This document shows positions 46,290 to 56,300 of a stretch of DNA of 64,000 nucleotides, piece after piece. The position numbers were made by a program, and so were the translations under genes. The DNA is from Uloborus plumipes (taxonomy: Eukaryota; Arthropoda; Arachnida; Araneae; Uloboridae). Under the pieces are notes generated by a model. That model worked only from the letters and a program-made list of their open reading frames with translations. It was not told the origin of the DNA and did no database searches. The stretch covers positions 1 through 64,000 of the forward strand of contig JAXGGA010002180.1 of the NCBI GenBank assembly GCA_038373865.1, read 5' to 3'. Position 1 is the first letter of the stretch. Each line of letters begins with the position of its first letter.

Positions 46290-46960
46290 TGCAAATTGCG
46301 ATAGGTGAGTGTTTGTGTGCGCGTGTGGGTGTAGGCGACAGTGTGTGTGTTCTCCTTCGCCACCATATGCTGCATGGGCCCCCTGCAGGGGTCAGTGAGC
46401 AGGTCCGGGCTGGTAGGAAGCCGGGAGACTAGACGTTGACAGACTGCCAATCCGAAAGAGGGACTGCAGGACAATTGATGTCAAAAGAGACAAAAAAAGC
46501 AATTTATCATCACTCAAAAAAACCTAGCAATATCCCTGACCCGCACGATACTGGAACAATTAGAGTATTAAAGAAATACTATGCGCCGTGTTTTACATTT
46601 GAATGGCAAGAACAAATATACAGGTTTTCGAAATGTTTGCTTGCTGATAAGATGTGTTTGTCAGGCCACTTTTCAACTGAAAGACACGATAACGACAAAA
46701 ATCTGCCGGTAATACTACAACGATAAGTACGGTATCGCGTCCTCTGTTGTACAGCTTTACCATTCAAGCGATATCGTTTCTTATACATCGCTATTTCTGA
46801 TTCCTTCAAAAAAGTAAATCAATCGATGATCATCGGGCCGACTCGAAAGGAACGACGGGTTGCTCCGATAACCGATACCGGCTTAACGTAAACAACATAA
46901 TCGTCATTGAATCGACAGGTGAAGCTTGCCCGCGAGAGATCTCGCGTGAATTTGAAGCGG
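46290..46960. other. GC- and CpG-richer patch, possible exon or promoter region
   Basis: Base composition changes sharply: CpG words (GCGCGTG, CCGGGCTGG, CCGGGAGAC, CCGACTCG, CCCGCGAGAGATCTCGCG) cluster here and are rare elsewhere in the window. A strong splice-donor-like site, ATAG/GTGAGT, lies at about 46301-46310 on the plus strand. Open frames on both strands (46274-46474 minus, 46436-46726 plus, 46579-46809 minus) are unrecognised. It may be an alternative first exon, a regulatory island or an unidentified repeat. Which one cannot be decided from sequence alone. Confidence 0.3.
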
Positions 46961-47679
46961 AAATAGGCAGCTTTCTTTTGAATTAAGTAGAATCAGAGCT
47001 AGAAAACAATTTTTTTACAAACTTGGTAGTGTCAGAGAAATTTTGCACACAGTAAAAATTCACTAAACTAATTATAAAATGAAGCAGCCCGTTTCCGCTT
47101 CAAGGTCATGTGCAATCTCTTCGCGGTCAAGCTTTAGAAATGCGCCTAGCACATGTTAATGCACTTTGCGTGGGTCAATATCGGATAGCGATAATCGTGT
47201 ACGAGTTTTAGCTCTCCTACAGGCAAGTGGAAAAGCGTTTCACGTTTCTTTCTTGGTGTCCTGTTTTTCCTCAGAGCTAAATTTACAGCTTTTCCTTTTT
47301 TTTCAATACAGAAACACTTAACCCATTAATGCCGACTTCGAAAAATTCTAAATTTTGGTAATTTTAATAGTATTTGTTCATTCTATGTCTAGTAAGTGCA
47401 TCATACATAAAATTTATTTTTTCCCGTTTCATTTACTATTTTTATTTTAATGGCAGATTTTTGTACCAACCGTCGTTCGAATAATACGATCACATTTTTT
47501 GGCAAATTTTGAATTTAGTTTTTGATTGCAATAATTGAAGTAATTATCGATTATCAGTACCCTTATTAGTAAATTTTTGCTTTTATTCACATTATATAGT
47601 GTTTTGATTAAAATCAGATTTACTCAAAAATAATAATTCTATAGTTCAATTTGCAAAATAAAATGTCATCAAATATTAA

Positions 47680-48194
47680 CCCATTAATGCCTGACATTTT
47701 ACTTTCCAAAGATATTTTGTATACTGGTTACAAACAGTGTTTAATGGACAGGAAAAATAATAAAAAAGATATTACGTAAAAAATAATTTTTTTATTAAGG
47801 AAAGAAAAATCATCCCTTAAAAGTTACGATAGACCACAGAGGGTACATACTTTTTTTACTAAAATTTTTTTTCTGCCTACGATATAATATTTAGATAGAC
47901 ATTTTATGAGAAGAAATAAAATCAGCAATTAACGTAAACTGGGCAACTGGGAATCACTTTGAAAACTTAGCTTTTTTCCTTGAGACTGTGAACGATGTCA
48001 TTTTTGATAAAGGTCATATTAAAACTGCTACAGAACACACTTCACAATGGTTATGTGCTACAATCTGTTAGTAACGAATTCAAACAATACCAATTTACTC
48101 ATTGAACACTACTATTTGGTTGAAATGTTCATTTGGGGGAAATGCAGACCCTTTTTTAGACCGTCCCTAAAAAGGGACGCTAGGCATTAATGGG
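47680..48194. mobile_element. piggyBac-type MITE, CCCATTAATGCC family, 515 bp (nested)
   Basis: Perfect TTAA flanks (47676-47679 and 48195-48198) and ends CCCATTAATGCCTGAC / GGCATTAATGGG. It is co-linear with 20579-21089 throughout, so a good consensus could be built from the two. It is inserted about 360 bp inside the left end of the larger 47322-49888 element, whose ends share the same first 12 bases. Confidence 0.93.
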
Positions 48195-48280
48195 TTAACC
48201 ATTTAAAATTTACGGTTAAAATAATTATAAAAAAAATTTAGGTACATTAAAACAAAATTGAACTAAATATTGATTCAATA

Positions 48281-48363
48281 GAATCAACAAGAAAACTTTT
48301 ATGACACTCAGGATGGAAGTGATGTGTATCAAGCAGGTGTACTCCATCTATGCACTTGTCACA
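48281..48363 (-). pseudogene. piggyBac transposase C-terminal cysteine-rich domain relic
   Basis: On the minus strand this reads 27 open codons including CDKCIDGVHLL and HPECHKSFL. The CxxC, then LH and C pattern resembles the C-terminal zinc-binding cysteine-rich domain of piggyBac transposases (C.KC....C...H type). A stop lies a few codons upstream in this frame, and the preceding coding region (about 48370-49080) is too decayed to align by eye. It would have lain near the transposon's left end, consistent with a minus-strand transposase. Non-functional. Confidence 0.6.
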
Positions 48364-49315
48364 CGATTTCAACAGCTATGACATAGGACAAATATTTTAC
48401 TTTTTAGAAGCACTCCATCTACTGCCTGATTTCTATGGTGTCTTTATATACTTCATTGCTTGAAACTGCAGCAGAAGCACTGTCGTTCTATTTCTCAGTA
48501 ACAATATCTTTATATGATAGTCTTGGTTGTATTTGATTTCTTGCCCTCGGTGATCCATCCTATTTGTCTATTCTCTCTCGGTGGATAAGTCACCCGAATG
48601 TTCTTTTTATAAAGTTTTTTTAGAATAGGAATACAAGTAAATTTGCCCAAGACAGCTCAAGTTTCCCCTAGTATTTTGTATTTTTCTAACAATCCAAGTA
48701 CAATATAAGTCTAACCAGCCGCGATATAGTTCTGCAAGAGATATAAGTTCGCATGGTGAGGACAACATCCTTAGCTTATAACTGAATAAAATTTATTTTC
48801 ATCAATATATTAGTTGTGTCCATGATATCCATAATTAGGATTGTAGACAAATCTACAATGAAGTATTTCGATATTTCTAACAATTTTCAAATTTTATTGA
48901 AAGTCTCAGGCGGGAAATTTTCAAAGAGGTTAGAAAAAACTAAAATTTTGATTACTTGAACTATAAACTTTGCTATATAAATTAACCGCAAAATTAATGT
49001 CAAAAAAAGGTAACTAAAATATCCCTTATTTATACAAATTTTAGTTGAGACACTTCTATTTCCCGCAAGCAAGACAGACTACACATTCGCCGGTTGGTAC
49101 AATTTTCTACCATTGAAATTGAAAGTGAATTTACAACATGAAAAAAAGTGAAAAACAACTTTTTTAAATCATATTTGTATCACACAGACTCATTCATTCG
49201 TTATTCCATCTTAAAACGTTTTTGAAATTAGTAAAATATATGCAAAAGTTAGCTTTTACTTTTTGGTGACAGAAGCATGCTGATGGAACAATCATTCCTT
49301 CAAGTTTGAAGCCTA

Positions 49316-49721
49316 CCCAAGTAGCATCAACTCATAGGTTTTTGCTTCGCCGATCAACAAACTCCTCGTAAACTGATCCTGTAACGCACGATGACATCGT
49401 TCCGATCAGTATCCGAGCACGGTTTTCGATGAGCTACTTTTCATCGGAAATCGATATCCTTCCGATCAACTTTCCCAATAAAAATAAGATGAGCTATATT
49501 CCATTGGAAAACGATATCCTTCCGATCAAGTTTCCCGATGAAATTCCTCGGCACGGGACTGTTCTGCTCGTAAATTGCTCCAAATCTCATAGTATTCTCA
49601 TTGGATTTTGCTGCTCGGATTCTGCTCGGCCGATGAGACATATTGGATCATCGGCCGATGAGAATTTCATCGGGTTTCGATGAATGGCCGATCATCGGCC
49701 GATGAGATGATACTGCTAGGG
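49316..49721. mobile_element. CCCAAG-ended element, 406-bp short form (nested)
   Basis: The ends are CCCAAGTAGCATC and, reverse complemented, CCCTAGCAGTATC. TA flanks both sides (49314-49315 and 49722-49723). The left 120 bp and the right 170 bp closely match the 1189-bp element at 8267-9455. Only about 1.5 units of the 60-bp array and one unit of the second array are present, and the tRNA-like module is absent. It is inserted in the 47322-49888 piggyBac-type element. Confidence 0.9.
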
Positions 49722-49948
49722 TATTATCTGAAATGTTTTCAACAAGGATGCAAAAGTTATACATATTTTCCATTCTGTGATTATTTACCATGTGAAGTGC
49801 ACAACTGTTAGACTGATAGAGCCATGTAAAGACAAGTTATATTTTTTTTCCGCGTTGGTATATTTTTGTACCAACCGGCATTAATGGGTTAAATGACTAC
49901 TACTGCATGAACACGAAATTGAATAACGGAAAAAAAAGAGCTATTTAA

Positions 49949-50170
49949 CGCTACACTGCATGATTTTTTGTTCTTTGAAAGAAATATATATGTTTTTTAG
50001 TGTAATAAGAAAACATTGGAAAACATTTTTAAAAAATTAATTTTGAGGATTGATGGTTATATTTGCTTTAAAGATACGTAATACTTGCTTCTTATGCTTG
50101 AGTTGCCTTATGCATGGTCATAAGGAAAAATAGTCCATGTAGCCAATTGGCAACGCTATGCAATGTAGGG
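49949..50170. mobile_element. piggyBac-type MITE, 222 bp
   Basis: TTAA flanks both sides (49945-49948 and 50171-50174). The left end is CGCTACACTGCATG and the right end, reverse complemented, CCCTACATTGCATA. The first base triplet differs from the usual CCC on the left. The subterminal GATTTTTT...GAAAGAAAT links it to 32748-33247. Non-coding. Confidence 0.75.
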
Positions 50171-50174
50171 TTAA

Positions 50175-51310
50175 ATTGATAAATTAACTCAGCTGAAATT
50201 ACTACAAGGAAAAGTTAAAACCATTATTTTACCCAGAAATTGTAACATATTTAAGGATGTTTAAACTGTACAAAATGCATACTAACGATATAAAAGTACG
50301 TATTAAAAAAACACAGTGTAACTTGCTCAGACAGAGATTCGACTTGTATCACTAAGAAACATATACATAAGCAAGCAAAACACTGATTATTGCCAACTGA
50401 AGAAATCTGCATTCAATGCTTCTTACTTCTTGTTATAATTTTCCTTATAGGTAAATGTCACAAACTTTGCTTCTTTTTTCAAGAGATTTATAGAAAAACT
50501 TTAACGATTAAAATTGTATGCATAACAAATTGAAAAACAAATACAAAAAATAAATAAATACATAAATAAATGGATGAATCTGAAATTGTCTACCACAAAG
50601 AAAAGTTAAAAACATTCTTTCGTCGAGAAATTGTATTATATATTTTTTCTCTTAAACATTTTCCTCACTGATTAAAAAGAATTTTAGCACTTTTATTTTT
50701 TTTTCCAGAGCAAAGAAATCAGTTTAAAAGATAAAAAGATATCACAGCAACTTTTCCTATTTCTTTAAGAACCATTGTTTGAAATTTTAATGGAATCCGA
50801 TAAAAAATTCATGAAACAATTTTGACATGTGTCTATGGTGTTAGTATAAAGCAATGAAAAGAAATGAGAAGCGCGAGATTTAATAAAAAATATTCTTACG
50901 CATATATTATCACTTTTTAAAGTCTTTTTCTGTTGTTTAATCTTTTCATCGTATTTTGGAATGAATTTTCTCCAATGCAATCACGCTTCGCCATCAACAT
51001 CTTAAACAGTTTCGGAATATTTTTTAGCTCGGGAAAAATTAATTTGGTATACAAATTTAAGTAGAAAGAAAGAAAACTCGTGGCAAACTTTTATAAATAG
51101 TTGAAGTTAAATTTGCGCCTCGTTGAGAATCAAAAGGAAAAAAAAAAAATCTCCCCTTTTTTTGCAATTGTTCATTGTTTAACTAAAATTCCTTGGCGAA
51201 TTCAAATCACCATTTTTTAATGGTAGTCTAATTTTGGCCTTATTTCTTTAACGGTAATCACCTCAAAAACATGAATCCGAAATATAGAATTTTTTTCCCG
51301 AATTCTCTAA
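50175..51310. other. AT-rich intergenic sequence
   Basis: An AAAT-rich tract lies near 50545-50575. No gene is supported. Confidence 0.6.
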
Positions 51311-51580
51311 GGGGTCGTCTATAAATGATGTCATGCTTTGAAGGGAAGGGGTTTTTACGAATTTGAAACATTTTCTGACAAGAGGAGGGAAAGGGTGACA
51401 AGAAGAGGGACATCATCATAATTGAAATAAAAACGTTTTTTATAGCAATAAGTTTGTAAAATATGGTGGTCGCATGTGACAAGGAGAGGGGAGGGGTAAA
51501 GTGCAGTGGGATATTTTGTGGCATAGGGAGGAGGGGTTGATGATGTTGATGACAAAGTGACATAGTTCATAGATTGCCCC
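51311..51580. mobile_element. GGGGTCGTCTATAAATGA-ended MITE, 270 bp
   Basis: The left end GGGGTCGTCTATAAATGATG and the right end, reverse complemented, GGGGCAATCTATGAACTATG are related inverted repeats. The interior has GTGACAAG..GAGGGG words repeated. TAA precedes the element and AAA follows it, possibly a decayed 3-bp duplication. Elements with GGGGTCGTCCATAAATGACGTCA-like ends are, from memory, widespread in arthropod genomes. PIF/Harbinger origin is my tentative assignment. G-rich on the plus strand, non-coding. Confidence 0.7.
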
Positions 51581-52495
51581 AAAGCAAATATTTTGTTCTT
51601 TTCACATTCGTTCGAAAAAAAGTATTTTATATAGCTTGTTTGTATAGTATATTTGTTTCAATAATACGTTAACCATTTTCCCCGGGTAAAACTGATAAAA
51701 TAATTTTTCTTTCAAAATAGTAATAATAATTATAATTATAAAATTTCATTTTTCAAAATTTGAAAATTTTTTGCACAATTTTTTTGTTCTCAAATTCAGA
51801 TCATTTTTAATGCAAAGACCGATGTCAAATATTTTCATTTTAACCAATTTCTTTTGACTCGACAGATACAGCTTTTTAAGGCACCACCGACCATTTTTTA
51901 AGGGCTCAGTGCAATGCTTCGAATGTGTCATTATGAGAAAGCATTTAAAAGTGACTTAGAAAGCTTATTGTATATTTTAAATGTTTAGAGGCAATAGCTT
52001 TTAAAGTGTTTCAAATAAAATTTTTTTTACTGCATTGGTTTAAAATCGTATGCGTGAATAGTGCTTTTCAAATTATAAGTGCTTTTGAAACTTGTTTTTA
52101 CGCATAATAGCATCACATTTTCATTTAATTTTCAATAACAATGAAAAACATAAATACTTTGTTTTGTTACTTCAAAATCATGTCATTCTTTCTCAAAAGA
52201 CAATGTGTTCCAATTTATTCTTATGCACGGTCCCCTAAAATTTTGAGCGCGAATATGTCCTTGAACTTTAGTTGGAAATATTTCATTTTTTTTCATTATT
52301 TTTCAATGCAGAATATTTCCTTAAATGCAATGTTGAGGATCTGACGCCCACATAAAATGTTCGATTTTGTATTTTTTCCCTATTTTTTTTTGCTTCAGAC
52401 TTTCAATATCTTAGTCCTACCTCATATTTTGATCATTTTTGCAATTGAAAGTATGCGTCTAAGACTATTGGTTACAAAATTAGTTATTTTGCAGG
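51581..52495. other. AT-rich intergenic sequence
   Basis: No feature is recognised. Confidence 0.6.
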
Positions 52496-52499
52496 TTAA

Positions 52500-52730
52500 C
52501 CTTTTAACTGTCATGCCTGAGATTATTTTGGACACAGAACTCATGTTCCAAAATGTCACACCCGAGTATTATTCAGGGTAATTTTTGTTGAGTGCATTGT
52601 ACTGTTATACCTGAATATATCTCGGGAGAAGTTTATTTTGGCTTCATCTCTTTGTTCAACCCGAATTTATCTCGGGAAAAGTTAATCTGCTCTCAATTTA
52701 ATTCATCGAAATAACTTGACAGTTAAAAGG
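52500..52730. mobile_element. piggyBac-type MITE, CCTTTTAACTGTCA family, 231 bp
   Basis: TTAA flanks both sides (52496-52499 and 52731-52734) with exact 14-bp inverted ends CCTTTTAACTGTCA. The interior contains direct repeats with TATCTCGGGA.AAGTT and an inverted CCCGAGTATTATTCAGGG, suggesting internal binding-site-like repeats. Non-coding. Confidence 0.85.
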
Positions 52731-52734
52731 TTAA

Positions 52735-53289
52735 ACGGTGACATGCTGTAACCGTATGTGTAATACTTCCTAATTATTTCCCAATATAGTTGTAATTGTT
52801 CGTTATTTCTTCATATTTAAAACTCAGTTGAAAGAGAAGAGAAGAAATTATTTTGGGAAAGAAGAGTCTCTCGCTAAAAGTGACAAAACTTAATCAAAAA
52901 TCAACAATTTCTTCTCATTCAGAACTTCTGCTTGAAGATTCCAATCAGAAACTTTCAAAAGTGTAGCAAGCGTGTTATTTTAAACGATGAAAATTATCTA
53001 TGACAGCCTTTTGAGGAAAAATAGTTTGAATATGAGTTTAATCAATGATGATTGCTATCAGTAGATAAAATTCTGTTTTACTAAGAAAAATAATCGAAAA
53101 AGAGATGGATTCTCTTTTTCTTCTGCATATTGAGATGTTTAGAGAACAGAAGCTCTTGCTAGGTTGTTATTCTAAAATAAGAAGTCATCGTTTCATAAAG
53201 CTACATTAGTAGGTATTATTTATAAACTGCTTCAATATTTTTACAGAGAAGGCTATTATAAATGATTCAATCGTTTTCGCAACAGTAGG
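52735..53289. other. AT-rich intergenic sequence
   Basis: No feature is recognised. Confidence 0.6.
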
Positions 53290-53334
53290 TTTCATTTGTT
53301 ACTTAAAAGCTTTTCTTTTAAGTAACAAATGAAA
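53290..53334. repeat. Perfect 20-bp-stem hairpin
   Basis: TTTCATTTGTTACTTAAAAG at 53290-53309 is exactly inverted at 53315-53334 with a 5-nt loop. The perfect match implies a recent origin or maintenance. It is shorter than a typical animal pre-miRNA (about 60 nt), so a microRNA is not claimed. Confidence 0.85.
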
Positions 53335-56300
53335 TCGAATGTCAGTATCTTTCATCAAAAGTGGATGTGTAAGGAATATGCACTCTTCTCACATTTTTCT
53401 TGTTAAAATTTTTTTTAAAAAAAATCAGCTTCAGTTTAATTTTTGCTTAGAAACATTCCTGGTCAGGTAGTTGTTAAAAAGTGATATTATTTCTTTTTGA
53501 GTGTCAACACCAGAAATGTTTAAAGATTGCCACATTTTACTAGTTTCATTTTAAAGCAACTTAAGTTATTCATGTAATTATTAACTGAAAGTATTTTTAT
53601 TTAACTTATTTATTTCATGACCTTTCACGTTAAATAGAATATCTTTATATTTATTTCTACTATAGATTTCTTTATATTCTTACTGAAGTTTTTGGTTCCA
53701 AAGGTTCAATACACAATCATACTAATTGAATAAAATGTTCTTCTATGTTTTATTGTATTTTATAACTGCGTATCTCTTGAAGAACAATATTTTAACTAAT
53801 TTTAATTGTAAAAAAGGACAATTTACTACATAAATTATTATAAACCGAAGCGGCTGAATCACTTACTTGGGATAGGTCGCTTGGGCCAAGCTTCAGTGAA
53901 ACGGCCGAAGCTTTACTCCATCTCTTTTTTTTTCATACATTCAATATCGTTGGACGTACTTTGTTGGATATATAGAGTTTCAAAAACGAATCAACCTTTT
54001 GTACTAATCCTGTACACGCTAATACAAGAATAAATTAATACACACTTATTCACTATTTTAAAAGAATAATTCGAACATATTAAGGCATTTATATTGTAGT
54101 GGAAATATTAAACACATAATTAAGTTCTTCGACACTTTAATCAAAGAGAAAGCGTTGCTAGAATATATTTTGCTTCTTACATTTTCCGAATAAATAAAAA
54201 TTTGTTGGTTTTTGCTATGCTTAGTAAAATATTTTCTTCCATGTTCACATACGAAATATTATAATGTATCTTTTTATTTCTGAGCTAATCATTTACTCAA
54301 AGATTTAATTATTTCAAACTATTCTCACCTTTTCTACTTTTTAAACTGTTTAGTTTTTTTATTGTATTTATTGTCATATTACAGTGTAACTAATTTAGCT
54401 TATATGAATGACCTGTTCCCCCTCAAAATTGTATAAATTAGGAATCTTCTCTAATAAATTGTGAATTAAAAAAAAATCCAAACACCTTTCAAACAGAAAC
54501 ATTATGCAATTTTACTAAGTATTTTTCTTCTACTGTGGCTATCTGGCTTCTGCTCCCGTTCAAAATTACTTCTTGCTTAATAAAAGAAAAATATTTGCTG
54601 GTCGATTTTCCTCCTCATTTGAAAGGAGGGGAAAATAAACGAAACATTTATTTTCTCACATGAGTAATGGATATTGGAATTTTTAATTGTCTAGATCTTG
54701 GGTAAAGCTTTTTACATAACACGCCTGTCGCATATTTTGCTCAAGTTAATATTTTTTTACTTTTTTTCCAAAATGCCATCACAGTAACAATCCTTCATGA
54801 ACGATTCAATTATGAAAATGAATGAATGTAGCTTATACCATTTTTTTCTCTAGCCAAAAGCAAGAATCCCAAGCCAATCGTTTGTTTATACATAACTCAA
54901 AATCTATTCAGATGTTATGTTTAAAAACTATATCACGTCTGATTAATTAGTAATTCTACCGACACTAAAATAGGAAACTGAAATGCGTTGCAGTACCTTC
55001 AAGCAGTCTTAAATATTTCTTTAACTAAGAAATTCCCCTCAAAACGCTTATGCATTGTTTGTAAAAGTGAAATACAGTAGAACATTTTTAAATCATTTTA
55101 CCGCAATTAATTAAAATTTAGGCCAATTAATGTTGAATATTTCAGGAGTTTAGTATTTAACCTAGCTCAATTCATTAAAAAAATTGTGGAAGAGATGTAT
55201 AAACAAATTCTCCCGTAATCGGGGCCAGTTGGCTCGAGCTAGGTATCAATTTATGCATTTTATTTAATATGAGTAATTGCTATTTTTAAATTTTTACAAC
55301 GAAAACTTCATCCTGAAGGTACGCTCATAGTGTTATCCCAAAAATCTTAATGAATATTCAATTCTAATTAAAAAAAACCAAAAAAGTATGGAGAAAAAGC
55401 GGACTGATTACCCCCCCCCCCAGTCTGCTTTTTTTTACTTTGAATCTTAACTTTTGGCTCACATTAAGCATTATAGTTCTTCATAGCAGCATTATATTGT
55501 TGAATTCCTACTTTCAGTTAGGCTCTTCATTCGTCTTAATTCTCTATTACTATTCAAAAGATAGAAATGGCTTGTTATTACTTCCGTTTATGCACAACAT
55601 GCATCTCACTTAAGGAACGATGAATGATTTTCTAAGAAAATTCCTTTGCAATCTTTGCAACTGAAAAAAAAAAACCCTCATATTACATGTCTTTGATTAA
55701 TTGAGGAAACTGCTTTTCGTCTGTATGTTATAGTGCTCCTCTGAAAGGTTGAGCTATTACCGTATCAATGTTTACATCTTTTTGGGGTAATAGGGAAGGG
55801 TATTTTGCGTTGAATCGAGTTACTTTCATATAGTATTCCAACTCATATCCGCTTCAATAACGCGATCCTTTTATACTGAGCTCCCCAAACAGAGGTAAAC
55901 ATTACCGAGGTCATATTTCAACTTACCAGAGAAGACCTATACAGTTTTGCCATACAATCCAAACAAATGAAAAAATAGTAAATAATCAGCAGCTAATTTG
56001 AAAAATAAGTTCGCACGAATGTTTGACGTTTTGGGATGCAAAGTAATGCCTGACGGGGCGAAAAAACTAGCTTACGGCAAACTAACTGGTGGTATTCTTG
56101 AATGGTATTCTAGTTTATCCTTCTGGAACTTTTAGACAATGCTTCGATAATTGTAAACTTTTTTTTCTCGAAAAAGTATTCAGGCTACATCGAACTATCA
56201 TAACCATTGAAGAGTCCTGATTTTCGGTGCACTTGAAAGCAAAACCAGCAATGTTTAATGCAAAAACAATTTATCTAGATTGGAAAAAAGTCTCATATGT

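Larger units (their letters stand above)
47322..49888 (-). mobile_element. piggyBac-type element with two nested insertions, 2567 bp
   Basis: TTAA flanks both sides (47318-47321 and 49889-49892) and the ends are CCCATTAATGCCG, exactly inverted. The word TTTGTACCAACCG lies near both termini. Two later insertions interrupt it: a 515-bp piggyBac MITE (47680-48194) and a 406-bp CCCAAG-ended element (49316-49721). Without them and their duplications the element is about 1.64 kb. Transposase remains are visible on the minus strand (see 48281-48363). Confidence 0.88.

Noticed and set aside
51258..51582. Two overlapping minus-strand frames of 101 and 75 codons
   Set aside because: They are read through the G-rich GGGG-ended MITE, so the His/Pro/Ser/Leu-rich products are artefacts of the repeat.
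53290..53334. Perfect hairpin considered as a microRNA precursor
   Set aside because: At 45 nt it is shorter than animal pre-miRNAs, and a perfect stem with a 5-nt loop is atypical.
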